49,532 bases of DNA from an uncultured Acetatifactor sp. (GCA_947588705.1 CANPYT010000012.1:1-49532), one strand, 5' to 3'; shown: positions 36,949 to 45,951, numbered from the stretch's first letter. Notes: generated from the sequence alone by a model not told the origin. Program-made: numbers and translations.

Positions 36949-37902
36949 ATGCCCGAGACACAGTTAGAAGAAAGACGCAATAGAGAAATTCCCATTTTTT
37001 TCGCGGTGGATGACGGCTACTGCCCATTTTTGGCGGTTGCCCTTCAGTCCATGATCGACAATTCCTCCCCGGAGAACCTCTACCGCATCAAGGTCCTGCA
37101 GACGGATATCAGCGAGGAGAACAAGCGGAAACTTTCCCGGTATGAGAGGGAAAATGTCAGCATAGAGTTCGTGGACCTGAATTACTATATTGAGAAGATC
37201 AAGGATAAGCTCTACACCAGGGATTACTATTCCAAGAACACGTATTTCCGGCTTTTTATCCCCAACCTGTATCCCCAGTATGATAAGGTGCTGTATCTGG
37301 ACAGCGATATTGTGATCCTGGATGATATTGCCAAGCTTTTTCATATGGACATGGGGAACAACCTGGTTGCGGCGGCGCCGGATGACATCATTCAGTTTAA
37401 TCCGGTCTTTCAGACCTATGTGGAAAAAGTGGTGGGAGTGGCGGATTACAGATGTTATTTTAATGCGGGAGTGCTTTTGATGAACCTGCATCAGCTCCGG
37501 CGGTATAAATTTCAGGAAAAGTTTGTGTATCTGCTGGATAAGATCAAGTTTTCCGTGGCGCAGGATCAGGATTACCTGAACCGGCTGTGTAAGGGCCGGG
37601 TGAAGCTGATCGATAGGACCTGGAACAGGATGCCTATCGAGGATCCGAAGATCCGCCTGGAGGACGTGAAGCTGGTGCATTACAACCTGGCCTTTAAGCC
37701 CTGGCATTTTGAGGAGATCCTTTACAAGGAATTTTTCTGGATGTATGCCCAGGAGACGGAATATTTTGACAAGATACAGGCGATCCGGGAAAATTATACG
37801 GAGGAAGAACGGTTCCGGGACGCCAGAAACCATGAGAAGCTGAAAAAACTGGCGAAGCGGGAATCCGACTGCGTGGGCGATGACAGAAAAAACAGGCGCT
37901 GA
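36949..37902 (+). CDS. Glycosyltransferase family 8 protein 2
   Basis: A 317-residue protein, similar in plan to the GT8 gene upstream but longer and not close in sequence. ATG 36949 lies nine bases after GGAG; ATG 36943 is only three bases away from it and less likely. It shows FFAVDDGYCPFLAVALQSMI at the N-terminus, the DxD motif LYLDSDIVILDD, FNAGVLLMNLHQLR, DQDYLN and the late VHYNLAFKPWHF. The last 40 residues are charged and helical. It probably adds a hexose to the product of the first enzyme or another lipid-linked acceptor. Confidence 0.9.
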   Translation: MPETQLEERRNREIPIFFAVDDGYCPFLAVALQSMIDNSSPENLYRIKVLQTDISEENKRKLSRYERENVSIEFVDLNYYIEKIKDKLYTRDYYSKNTYFRLFIPNLYPQYDKVLYLDSDIVILDDIAKLFHMDMGNNLVAAAPDDIIQFNPVFQTYVEKVVGVADYRCYFNAGVLLMNLHQLRRYKFQEKFVYLLDKIKFSVAQDQDYLNRLCKGRVKLIDRTWNRMPIEDPKIRLEDVKLVHYNLAFKPWHFEEILYKEFFWMYAQETEYFDKIQAIRENYTEEERFRDARNHEKLKKLAKRESDCVGDDRKNRR

Positions 37903-37930
37903 ACGGCGCCGGAGGGGCGGGAGAACGGTT

Positions 37931-38881
37931 ATGAGCGACAGAAAGGAAACGGACAAGAGGGAGACCGGCGGCAGAGAGGCCGATAAGAGGGAAGAAGACG
38001 GAAAGGAAGCGGTCAGGAAAAAGCCGGATATCAGGAAGGCGCCGGACAGGCTGGCGGTCCTGAAGCGGATCGAACAGCTGGAGCGGGAGGGAAGGTTTGA
38101 CGTGGATGCGGAGGACGATCCCCCCACCATCCCACTGGAGCCGGAGCAGGTCGATTACCTGCACCAGAAGCCTGTCAGCAGGCTGAAGGCCAGGATAGCC
38201 TACGGCATGGCGGAGCGCTTTGTGGATCAGCTGATCCGGAAAGGGGATCTTGTGATCCGGCAGGTGAAGGGGATGGAAAACCTGAACGGCGTAAAAGGGG
38301 GCGCCATCCTTACCTGCAACCATTTCAATCCCTTTGACTGTTTCACGGTGGAGAAGGTTTTCCGGCGCAGCGTCCATTACCGCAGGAAAAAGCTGTTTAA
38401 GGTGATACGGGAGGGAAACTATACCAATTTCCCCGGCCTGTACGGCTTTCTGTTCCGCAACTGCGACACGCTGCCGCTGAGCCAGAACAAGAAGACCATG
38501 TACAACTTTTTGAAAGCGGTGGACACCATCCTGCAGCGGGGAGACTTCATCCTGATCTATGCGGAGCAGAGCCTGTGGTGGAACTACCGCAAGCCGAAGC
38601 CCCTGAAGAACGGGGCATTCAAATTTGCCGTGAAGAACCGGGTGCCGGTGATCCCCATCTTCATCACCATGGAGGACAGCAGCCGCATCGGCGGAGACGG
38701 ATTTCCCATCCAGGAATATACCGTCTTTGTGGAAAAACCGATCTATCCCCGGGAGGGGCTGACGGAGCGGCGCCAGGTGGACGCCATGCGGGAGGAGAAT
38801 TACCGCGTCTGGAAAGAGATCTATGAAAGCTTTTACGGTGTGCCGCTGACCTACACCACGGAGAACGGCGGAGAATCGTAG
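37931..38881 (+). CDS. Lysophospholipid acyltransferase (PlsC) family protein 1
   Basis: A 316-residue acyltransferase. ATG 37931 follows GGGAG. The first 45 residues are a low-complexity run rich in Lys, Glu, Asp and Arg (KETDKRETGGREADKREEDG), followed by the acyltransferase domain with NHFNPFD (the HX4D catalytic motif). The EQSLWWNYRKPKPLKNGAFK and VPVIPIFITME motifs follow. Such enzymes move an acyl chain onto a glycerol- or sugar-phosphate acceptor at the membrane. The N-terminal charged tail is unusual. Position between GT8 genes and a second acyltransferase suggests a glycolipid pathway. Confidence 0.88.
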   Translation: MSDRKETDKRETGGREADKREEDGKEAVRKKPDIRKAPDRLAVLKRIEQLEREGRFDVDAEDDPPTIPLEPEQVDYLHQKPVSRLKARIAYGMAERFVDQLIRKGDLVIRQVKGMENLNGVKGGAILTCNHFNPFDCFTVEKVFRRSVHYRRKKLFKVIREGNYTNFPGLYGFLFRNCDTLPLSQNKKTMYNFLKAVDTILQRGDFILIYAEQSLWWNYRKPKPLKNGAFKFAVKNRVPVIPIFITMEDSSRIGGDGFPIQEYTVFVEKPIYPREGLTERRQVDAMREENYRVWKEIYESFYGVPLTYTTENGGES

Positions 38882-38944
38882 GCAGGCGGAGCCATCGCCT
38901 CCCGGCGGGGACGGTCAGGGCCCGGCGGGGGCAGGGGAGGGGAA

Positions 38945-39727
38945 ATGCGCCGAGAGAAGGAAAAGCGGGTCGTCTATTACAGCGATCCTCTGAACGAGGA
39001 ATTTTCGGAAGCCCAGATCAAGCCCCGGGTCATCGACGGGGCTTATTGTTATGCCCACGGGCGCCTTTGGGACCTCTGTTCCCTGGTCATCCAGAATGTG
39101 CTCAGTATGCCTGTCAAGGTACTGTACCTGCGGATGAAGTTTCGGCTGAAATATGTGGGCCGGGAAAAACTGAAAAAATATAAAAACACAGGTTATTTTA
39201 TATACGGGAACCACACGCAGCCTTTTGCGGACACTTTTATCCCCAGTGTGGCAGATTATCCCAAGCGGAATTTTTTCCTTGTCAGCCCTGCCAATGTATC
39301 GATGCCGGGGCTGGGAGGGCTTGTGGAGCTTCTGGGGGCGATCCCCATTCCGGGGGATCTGGATGCGGCGAGGCATTTTGTCAGGGCGGTGGAGGAGCGG
39401 ATCGGCCGGGGAGGATCGGTGACGATCTACCCGGAAGCCCATATCTGGCCCTATTATACCGGCATAAGGCCCTTTACGGACGTCTCCTTCAAATACCCTG
39501 TCAAGTGCGGAAGCCCGGTGTTTGCGCTGACTAATACCTATCATGCCCGGGGGAGAAGGGGGAACAAAGCCCGGATCGTCACCTATATTGACGGCCCATT
39601 CCTGCCGGATGAGAATCTTCCGCCCCGCAGGCGGCAGCAGGATCTGAGAGACCGGGTGTACAAGTGTATGGCGGAGCGAAGCCGGGAGAGCGATTTTGAG
39701 TGGATCGAATACAGGCCAAAGGAGTGA
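38945..39727 (+). CDS. PlsC-like acyltransferase 2 with HX5D motif
   Basis: A 260-residue protein. ATG 38945 has GGGGAGG upstream. The acyltransferase fold is indicated by YFIYGNHTQPFADTFIP, LVELLGAIPIPGDLDAARHF, then VTIYPEAHIWPYYTGIRPF and PVFALTNTYHARG. In the first motif the His and Asp are separated by five residues (HTQPFAD) instead of the usual four. PlsC-type function is therefore probable but not assured. It may use an unusual acceptor. It is last in the GT8/acyltransferase cluster, 63 bases after the first acyltransferase. Confidence 0.78.
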   Translation: MRREKEKRVVYYSDPLNEEFSEAQIKPRVIDGAYCYAHGRLWDLCSLVIQNVLSMPVKVLYLRMKFRLKYVGREKLKKYKNTGYFIYGNHTQPFADTFIPSVADYPKRNFFLVSPANVSMPGLGGLVELLGAIPIPGDLDAARHFVRAVEERIGRGGSVTIYPEAHIWPYYTGIRPFTDVSFKYPVKCGSPVFALTNTYHARGRRGNKARIVTYIDGPFLPDENLPPRRRQQDLRDRVYKCMAERSRESDFEWIEYRPKE

Positions 39728-39938
39728 GCCGGCGTAAAATCCTCCATCCGGAGGGCAAGATACTCCATTCCTTTTTTCGGAGCGGGAGATACAATGAGAG
39801 AAACCGGCAGAAGACGGAGAGAGCATACCGCGGGAATGTCCTGGGTGCGGAAGCGGGCCGCGCGGGGAAAAAGAGCCGGGGAAAAGGGCCGGGGAAAATA
39901 AGCAGAATAGCCCGGAAATGCGGGCGGGAGGTATCGCT

Positions 39939-41423
39939 ATGAATTCAGGCAAAGAGAGAGAATTGCTGCAGACCATGGAGCGGGTCATCGGGGAAGGGCC
40001 TTACCGGCCCGAATGGGGTTCGCTGACAGAGGCGCCGGTGCCGCAATGGTTTCGGCAGCAGAGGCTTGGGATCTTTATCCACTGGGGCGTCTACAGCGTT
40101 CCGGCTTATGCCAACGAATGGTATTCCAGGAACATGTACATACAGGGAACATCCGAATTTGACCATCATGTCAAAACATACGGCCCTCACAAAGAGTTCG
40201 GATACAAGGACTTTATTCCCATGTTTACGGCGGAGGACTTTGACCCGGAGGAATGGGTGGAGCTGTTTCGGCAGGCCGGGGCGGGATACTTTTTCCCGGT
40301 GGCGGAGCATCATGACGGCTTCCAGATGTATGACAGCGAACTGTCCGACTGGAATGCGGCAAAGATGGGGCCGAAGCGGGATGTGCTGGGTGAGCTTTCC
40401 CGGGCGGCCGAAAAGGCGGGGCTTAAGTTCTGTACTTCCAGCCACCGGGCGGAGCACTGGTTTTTCATGGGCCATGGAAAAGAATTTGAGAGCGATATCA
40501 GGGAGCCTATGAAAAAAGGGGATTTCTACTGGCCGGCCATGCAGGAGCCCGACCACCAGTCTCTGTTCGGACAGCCGTACCCGACGGAAGAGTACCTGAA
40601 CGACTGGATGGCGCGGACGGTGGAGCTGATTTTGAAATACCGCCCCAAATTGCTTTATTTTGACTGGTGGATCCAGCATCAGGCGTTTAAGCCTTATCTG
40701 AAAAAGCTGGCGGCCTTCTACTACAATTGCGGAAAGAAATGGGGCGAGGACGTGCTGATCTGTTACAAGCACGACGCCATGATGTTCGGAAGCGGTATCG
40801 TGGAGGTGGAGCGGGGCGGCTTTGCGGAGCCAAAGCCTTACTGCTGGCAGACGGACACGGCGGTTGCCCGTAATTCCTGGTGCTACACGGACACCTTAAA
40901 CTATAAGAGCAGCTCGGAGGTCCTGTTCACGCTGGTGGATGTGGTCAGCAAGAACGGCAACCTGCTTTTGAATATCGGGCCGAAGAGTGACGGCAGCATC
41001 CCCGAGGGAGACCGGAAGATCCTTACGGATCTGGGGGCGTGGATGAAGATAAACGGAGAGGCGATCCTGGGAGCGAAATGCTGGCGCAAGTCTCAGGAAG
41101 GCCCGACAAAGAGTGCGGAGGGCCAGTTCCAGGATCAGCAGGCGGCGGTGTTCACCAGTCAGGACTACCGCTTTACCGCAAATCACGGGGCCATATACGC
41201 GATTGCCCTGCGCTGCCCGGAGGACGGCAATTTCACCGTGAAGTCCCTGGCGGACAGCGCGGATCAGAACCGGCCGGAATTTCACGGCATCCTGCAGGAT
41301 GTGGAAGTGCTCGGGTTCCCCGGCGCGGTGAAAGAATGGAAGACGGACGGGGAAGGGCTGCACGTGAGGACCGAAGGGGTGAAAACAGAATACCCCGTGA
41401 CTCTGAAGGTCACAGTAGAATAG
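39939..41423 (+). CDS. Alpha-L-fucosidase, GH29
   Basis: A 494-residue retaining glycosidase. ATG 39939 has GGGAGG upstream, while an in-frame ATG at 39918 does not. It removes alpha-linked L-fucose from host or dietary glycans. GH29 marks are RLGIFIHWGVYSVPAYANEW near residue 45, EHHDGFQMYDSELSDWNAAK, and LLYFDWWIQHQ with the probable nucleophile Asp242. A C-terminal beta-sandwich of about 150 residues follows, without a binding module. No signal peptide is visible, so it works inside the cell on imported oligosaccharides. The next gene is an esterase that fits the same glycan work. Confidence 0.93.
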   Translation: MNSGKERELLQTMERVIGEGPYRPEWGSLTEAPVPQWFRQQRLGIFIHWGVYSVPAYANEWYSRNMYIQGTSEFDHHVKTYGPHKEFGYKDFIPMFTAEDFDPEEWVELFRQAGAGYFFPVAEHHDGFQMYDSELSDWNAAKMGPKRDVLGELSRAAEKAGLKFCTSSHRAEHWFFMGHGKEFESDIREPMKKGDFYWPAMQEPDHQSLFGQPYPTEEYLNDWMARTVELILKYRPKLLYFDWWIQHQAFKPYLKKLAAFYYNCGKKWGEDVLICYKHDAMMFGSGIVEVERGGFAEPKPYCWQTDTAVARNSWCYTDTLNYKSSSEVLFTLVDVVSKNGNLLLNIGPKSDGSIPEGDRKILTDLGAWMKINGEAILGAKCWRKSQEGPTKSAEGQFQDQQAAVFTSQDYRFTANHGAIYAIALRCPEDGNFTVKSLADSADQNRPEFHGILQDVEVLGFPGAVKEWKTDGEGLHVRTEGVKTEYPVTLKVTVE

Positions 41424-41475
41424 AGATATGCGCGGCGCCTGGCTGAGGATCGGACGGCTGCTATCGGACGCTTTT

Positions 41476-41515
41476 CCGTTTCCGGGATCCCGCCAACGCG
41501 GGATCCCGGAAACGG
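41476..41515 (+). other. Perfect 18-base hairpin just before the esterase ribosome site
   Basis: Arm 41476-41493 (CCGTTTCCGGGATCCCGC) is the exact reverse complement of 41498-41515, with a 4-base CAAC loop. The stem is continued by CGC/GCG after a small internal loop. There is no T-run after it, so it is not a normal terminator. It lies 10 bases before the AGGAGG site of the gene at 41537 and would be in the leader between fucosidase and esterase. Confidence 0.75.
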
Positions 41516-41536
41516 ATGCGGGAACAGGAGGCAACG

Positions 41537-43144
41537 ATGGGAGAATTGAAATTAGCCGCAGTGTTCAGTGACAACTGTGTGCTGCAGAGAGGGAAAAGGA
41601 TCGCCCTGTTCGGCTCCGGCCGGGAGGGAGCTGTGGTGGAGGCGGTGCTCGCCGGGAAAGTGCTTGGCACAGAGGAACAGCAGACGGCCAGGGGCAGGGC
41701 TTTCGTAAGGAATGGCAGATTTGAGCTGTCACTGCCGTCCCTGCGGGAAGGGCTGGAACACACCCTGACCGTGACCAGCGCCGGGGAGACGATCACATAC
41801 GGTAATATCGCCGTTGGCGAGGTCTGGCTGGCGGGGGGCCAGTCCAACATGGAGCTGGAGCTGCAAAACTGCGCGGAACGGGAAGTGCTGCAGCGGCCGG
41901 ACAATCCCATGCTGCGGTTTTATTACACCCAGAAGCGGGCCTATATGGATGAAGCGTTTTTCCGGGCGGAAGAAAATACGGGATGGGAGTGCTTCGGAGG
42001 GCCGGGTACGAAAGCCTGGTCCGCCGTGGCGTATTTTTTCGGGGAGAAGCTTCAGAGGAAGCTGCAGGTGCCGGTTGGCATCATCGGCTGCAACTGGGGA
42101 GGAACTTCCGCCTCCAACTGGATCCCCAGGGAAGCGCTGGCTGAGGACAGGGAGCTCCAGGTTTACTTAGATCTATATGACCGGGCGGTGGAGGGGAAAT
42201 CCGAGGAACAGCAGCTTCTGGAATACGAGGAATATGTGGCCTATCAGGCGGAGTTTGACCGGAAGGCGGCGGCCCTTTATCAGGAACAGCCGGATATCCA
42301 GTGGGATGAGGTCATCCGCATCGTGGGGGAGAACCGGTATCCCGGCCCCCAGGGATGCAGCAATCCCTACCGCCCCGGCGGCCTTTATGAGTGTATGCTG
42401 AGACGGGTCATGCCCTATACGCTGAAAGGGTTCCTTTATTATCAGGGCGAGAGCGACGACCATCTGCCCCATTTGTACGAGAAGCTGTTTGGACGGCTGA
42501 TCCGGCAGTGGAGGGAGGACTGGGGAGACGATGAACTGCCTTTTCTGTTCGTGCAGCTGCCCATGCACAGGTATAAGCAGGATCCGGATCGCCGGAACTG
42601 GTGCCTGATCCGGGAGGCGCAGGATCTGGCGTACCGCACCCTGAGAAACACGGGGATGGCATGCGCCATCGACCAGGGGGAATTTAACGAGATCCATCCG
42701 AAGAAAAAGAGCATCGTTGGGGAAAGGCTTTATTACCAGGCCCTGAAAACGGTTTACGGAATGGGAGGAGACGCGCCGGAGGAGCCCCGGTTCGCGTGGG
42801 CCGAACCCGGCGGAAAAGAGCTGATCCTGCACTTTACGGGGATAAAGGGCGGCTTTTCGGGCGGTTTGGAACGGCCGGAGACGGACAGGCCCGCCGGAAC
42901 GGCAGCCGGAGGGTTTGAAATCGCGGGGGAGGACGGACAATATGTGCCCGCGGACCGCTGGGTCAGTGAGGAGACGGCGGAGGGGACGGTGATCCGGGTG
43001 AGCAGCGAAAAAGTGCCGGATCCGGTGTTTGTCCGGTATCTCTGGACCAACTATGCGGCGGACGGTTTCCTGTACAACGGCGGCAGGATCCCGCTGGCGC
43101 CTTTCCGTACCAGCAGGCGGGACGGTTTTTCGCTGGCAGAGTGA
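41537..43144 (+). CDS. Sialate O-acetylesterase-like SGNH hydrolase
   Basis: A 535-residue hydrolase. ATG 41537 has CAGGAGG six bases away; the ATG at 41516 has none. SGNH marks are VWLAGGQSNMELELQN with nucleophile Ser103, GCNWGGTSASNWIP, KGFLYYQGESDDHLPH and the final FNEIHPKKKSIVGERL with His. A C-terminal domain of strands covers about the last 130 residues. This family removes O-acetyl groups from sialic acid or from xylan-type glycans. There is no signal peptide, so its substrate is probably imported. It fits the fucosidase upstream in mucin- or plant-glycan breakdown. Confidence 0.88.
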   Translation: MGELKLAAVFSDNCVLQRGKRIALFGSGREGAVVEAVLAGKVLGTEEQQTARGRAFVRNGRFELSLPSLREGLEHTLTVTSAGETITYGNIAVGEVWLAGGQSNMELELQNCAEREVLQRPDNPMLRFYYTQKRAYMDEAFFRAEENTGWECFGGPGTKAWSAVAYFFGEKLQRKLQVPVGIIGCNWGGTSASNWIPREALAEDRELQVYLDLYDRAVEGKSEEQQLLEYEEYVAYQAEFDRKAAALYQEQPDIQWDEVIRIVGENRYPGPQGCSNPYRPGGLYECMLRRVMPYTLKGFLYYQGESDDHLPHLYEKLFGRLIRQWREDWGDDELPFLFVQLPMHRYKQDPDRRNWCLIREAQDLAYRTLRNTGMACAIDQGEFNEIHPKKKSIVGERLYYQALKTVYGMGGDAPEEPRFAWAEPGGKELILHFTGIKGGFSGGLERPETDRPAGTAAGGFEIAGEDGQYVPADRWVSEETAEGTVIRVSSEKVPDPVFVRYLWTNYAADGFLYNGGRIPLAPFRTSRRDGFSLAE

Positions 43145-43179
43145 TGGAAAAAGGCGCGGGCTGAACTGTTATGCTTATG

Positions 43180-43242
43180 TTTTTTGTTAAACCCTTATGT
43201 TTTTTCTGTTTTTTTGCTTTTTTCTGTTTTTTTCTGTTTTTT
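43180..43242 (+). repeat. Phased T-tracts upstream of the paralogue pair
   Basis: Six runs of 6-7 T's are centred at about 43182, 43202, 43212, 43220, 43230 and 43239, the last five 8.5-10 bases apart. Regularly spaced T/A-tracts bend DNA. The array ends 12 bases before the -35 box at 43255. The T-tracts may also aid transcription end after the esterase gene, but no stem precedes them. Confidence 0.7.
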
Positions 43243-43254
43243 GCCAAACTCTTC

Positions 43255-43283
43255 TTGCAATATTAAATGATTTATGTTATTAT
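43255..43283 (+). promoter_or_regulatory. Promoter of the paralogue pair
   Basis: TTGCAA (43255-43260) and TATTAT (43278-43283) are 17 bases apart. The leader to the start codon at 43324 is about 35 bases and ends with an AAGGAGGGG site. Confidence 0.75.
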
Positions 43284-43323
43284 GGTATACGACATTAAAT
43301 TATTATATAAAAGGAGGGGTTTT

Positions 43324-44583
43324 ATGGCAGAAACATTTGGCACGGGCTGTGCTCCGGCCGGGGAGCTTCCGGCATTTTTTCAGGGCCTTCGCGTCGTTGG
43401 CCCGGCTTCGGAGGAAATCGAGAAACAAAAGGCGGCGTCTCACTCCAGGTCCATACGGCAGGATGTCCAATGCCAGATCGCATCCGTGTCCGTTCCCAAG
43501 CTTTATATGAACCAAAAGACAAAGCAGATCTACCAGAACAATGATTTTGCAAAGATCAAGAGATTGGAAGAAAAAACAAGAAATGATCTTAAGTCCGTGT
43601 ACGACAGGATCAGAAACGAAGGAGCCGGGGCCTGGACCAAGGTGGAAAAGGATGGAAAGGAATTTTATATGTGCTGGTCGGGTTCAGGGTGCATCTGGTC
43701 CTGTGTGCAAAATACCGAGGCCAAAGAAGAATCCGGCAAATTTACTGCGGTCGTACAGGTGGGAACCTATTCCAAGTCCAGCTGCATACTGGGTATCCAT
43801 GATTACAACCTGTCGCTGACGGGAGACGTGGTCAAAACAACGCTTTCCCTGATCATAGCCATAGCGCTCTCCGGTATCGTGGCAGAAGGGCTTGCTTTTC
43901 TGGTATCCGAGTTTGCCGCTTTGGTATGTCAGGCCGCAGCCAGCCTGGGTATGGAGGCGTTTTCCTGTACCATAGCGGCCACAGCGGTGACAAATGTGGC
44001 CATAGCGCTGGTGGCCGTCATCGCCTTTATCGGTTTGAGTTACCTATGGGAATGGCTGAACCGCCGGTATACGATATGCCTGCGGATCTATAACTGGGAT
44101 AAGGAGAACGACTGGAGTACCGTATCCTGTTACCTGGACAATGCCCAAATAGCCGGTACCGAGAAAAAAAGCGAATTATTTTCCATCCCCCGGATGACAG
44201 ATCCGGGAAGCCTTGTCTACCCGCCCGGATTCAAACCTGTGGAGACGCTGGACGCGGTATGCAGCTACGGCATTATCATATGGGAAAACAAGCAGACTTT
44301 CATGCAGGGCTGTTCTATGTCAATGGGCCTGAAAAGTTCGGACGGAAATGGCTTTATGTGGGGCTTTGACTGCCCCCGCCTGGCGGACAACAGGCATAAG
44401 GCTGCTCCCATGTTATGCGATCCCAAGACGTTTTTGGAAAAATACGCATGGAACGGATCCCCCCTTCGTTTTGGGATCACCTGCGCCGATAACGTTCCCG
44501 TCTCTTTTGGCCTGAATGCATTGAGTGGGGCTAAGGACAACCTTTATGACATCAACATCCATATCGGCCACAGACTGAACTGA
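43324..44583 (+). CDS. Uncharacterised protein with central membrane segments, paralogue 1
   Basis: A 419-residue protein of no family I recognise. ATG 43324 follows AAGGAGGGG. Residues about 1-160 are mainly helical, with YQNNDFAKIKRLEEK and AWTKVEKDGKEFYMCWSGSG. Residues about 168-247 hold two or three hydrophobic segments (TLSLIIAIALSGIVAEGLAF, later NVAIALVAVIAFIGLSYLWE). The rest is strand-rich, with YTICLRIYNWDKENDW, VCSYGIIIWENKQTFMQGC, GFMWGFDCPRLADNR and PVSFGLNALSGAKDNLYDIN. No signal peptide is present. The plan recalls pore-forming proteins in which a hydrophobic hairpin is set between a helical and a beta domain; this is inference. The next gene is a paralogue. Confidence 0.8.
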   Translation: MAETFGTGCAPAGELPAFFQGLRVVGPASEEIEKQKAASHSRSIRQDVQCQIASVSVPKLYMNQKTKQIYQNNDFAKIKRLEEKTRNDLKSVYDRIRNEGAGAWTKVEKDGKEFYMCWSGSGCIWSCVQNTEAKEESGKFTAVVQVGTYSKSSCILGIHDYNLSLTGDVVKTTLSLIIAIALSGIVAEGLAFLVSEFAALVCQAAASLGMEAFSCTIAATAVTNVAIALVAVIAFIGLSYLWEWLNRRYTICLRIYNWDKENDWSTVSCYLDNAQIAGTEKKSELFSIPRMTDPGSLVYPPGFKPVETLDAVCSYGIIIWENKQTFMQGCSMSMGLKSSDGNGFMWGFDCPRLADNRHKAAPMLCDPKTFLEKYAWNGSPLRFGITCADNVPVSFGLNALSGAKDNLYDINIHIGHRLN

Positions 44584-44679
44584 CGTGAACAGAGAGGCGG
44601 CGTCAGGTAAGCTATGAAGAACGGAACCGAAAAATAGGCTTCGATGAGCCTTAAAAAACAGAGAAAGCGAGGAATCAAT

Positions 44680-45951
44680 ATGAAATCTGACACATCAAAC
44701 CCGTCCATCCCCTTGAGAGCGCTTCCTTCCTTTTTCAAGGATGCGGCCATCGTCAGCTCCGCCCAGGAAGATTTTCAGTCGGAACGGAGCGAGGTAAAAC
44801 GGAAAATACTTCAGGCGGATGAGAGGATCGAGAGCAAGCTCGTCAGCGTCTCTTCCCAGGAACTCCATATGAACAGCAACGCCCGGAAGATATACCAGAG
44901 TAATGATTTTTCCAAGATCGAGATGCTGGAGAAAAAAATGGACAATGATTTAACGCCCATCTATGACAATATCAAGGAACACTGCGAAAACGCCTGGACA
45001 AGAGTAGTAAGCCAGGGCAAAGAGTTTTACATGTGCTGGTCTAATACGGGAAGCATGTGGGCCTATACCCCCACAATTGAAAAAAGCCAGAACGGAACTA
45101 CCTTCCAGGCCAGTGTCAATGTGGGCACTTATTCTCAAAGCAGCGGGGTCCTTTCCAGCCAAAGTTATACCTTTTCCATCACATCCATGATCGGGGAAGT
45201 GGTTCTCTCGGCCGTTGTGGTCTATGCGCTCTCCAAGGCAATACAGAGCGGTGTGGAGTTTTTGGTGTCCAGGTTCGCCGCGGATATCGTGACGGCAGCG
45301 GCAAATCTCGGTTTTCAGAGATTTTCCTGCACGGTTCTGTCTAAAGTGGTGACTGGTCTGGCGTGCTGCGTTGCGGCGGTCATAGTCACTATTGGGATCC
45401 ATTATCTGTGGGAGTGGCTGGTCCGCCGTTACATCATATGCCTGCGGATCTATAACTGGGATGAGCAAAATGACTGGAAGATCTCCGGACAATATCTGGG
45501 TAATGCCGTGGTAGCGGGTGGCGGGGAGCAAAAGAAAAATGACGCTCCGCCTACGATCCCCAAAAAAGTCAAACCCGGAGGCAGCGTGACACCGCCTGGA
45601 TTTCAGCCGTCCGAGGCGTTAGATGAAGTCTGCTACTATGCTATCATGGTATGGGAAAACCGCAATCAGTTTTTGCAGGGCTGCTCCATGGCCCTGAGCC
45701 TCCAAAAAGATGGAAGCAACGAGGGATTCATGTGGGCGTTTGACTGTCCCAGGATTGCTGACAACCGGCAGGCCGCCAGGGATGGGATCGGGGATCCGAA
45801 AGATTATATCGAAAACTGCCAGTGGGATAAGTCTCCCAAAGATTTCCACATTACGGCGACTTCCCAGAACATACCTGTCTCCTTTGGGCTCAACAAGCTG
45901 AGCGGCGCGGAAAATAATCTGTACGAGATCAAGATACAGATCAACCATTAG
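44680..45951 (+). CDS. Uncharacterised protein with central membrane segments, paralogue 2
   Basis: A 423-residue protein. ATG 44680 has GAGGA six bases upstream; the ATG at 44644 has no site. It shares with paralogue 1 the motifs LPxFF near the start, YQSNDFSKIEMLEKK, GKEFYMCWSNTG, a VGTYSQSSG stretch, FLVSRFAAD, RFSCT, HYLWEWLVRRYIICLRIYNW, PPGFQPSEALDEVC, GFMWAFDCPRIADNR and SFGLNKLSGAENNLYEI. The hydrophobic middle (about 170-250) is again between helical and strand-rich parts. The two genes are 96 bases apart and end with one terminator (46287), so they are co-transcribed, perhaps making a two-component complex. Function is unknown. Confidence 0.8.
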   Translation: MKSDTSNPSIPLRALPSFFKDAAIVSSAQEDFQSERSEVKRKILQADERIESKLVSVSSQELHMNSNARKIYQSNDFSKIEMLEKKMDNDLTPIYDNIKEHCENAWTRVVSQGKEFYMCWSNTGSMWAYTPTIEKSQNGTTFQASVNVGTYSQSSGVLSSQSYTFSITSMIGEVVLSAVVVYALSKAIQSGVEFLVSRFAADIVTAAANLGFQRFSCTVLSKVVTGLACCVAAVIVTIGIHYLWEWLVRRYIICLRIYNWDEQNDWKISGQYLGNAVVAGGGEQKKNDAPPTIPKKVKPGGSVTPPGFQPSEALDEVCYYAIMVWENRNQFLQGCSMALSLQKDGSNEGFMWAFDCPRIADNRQAARDGIGDPKDYIENCQWDKSPKDFHITATSQNIPVSFGLNKLSGAENNLYEIKIQINH

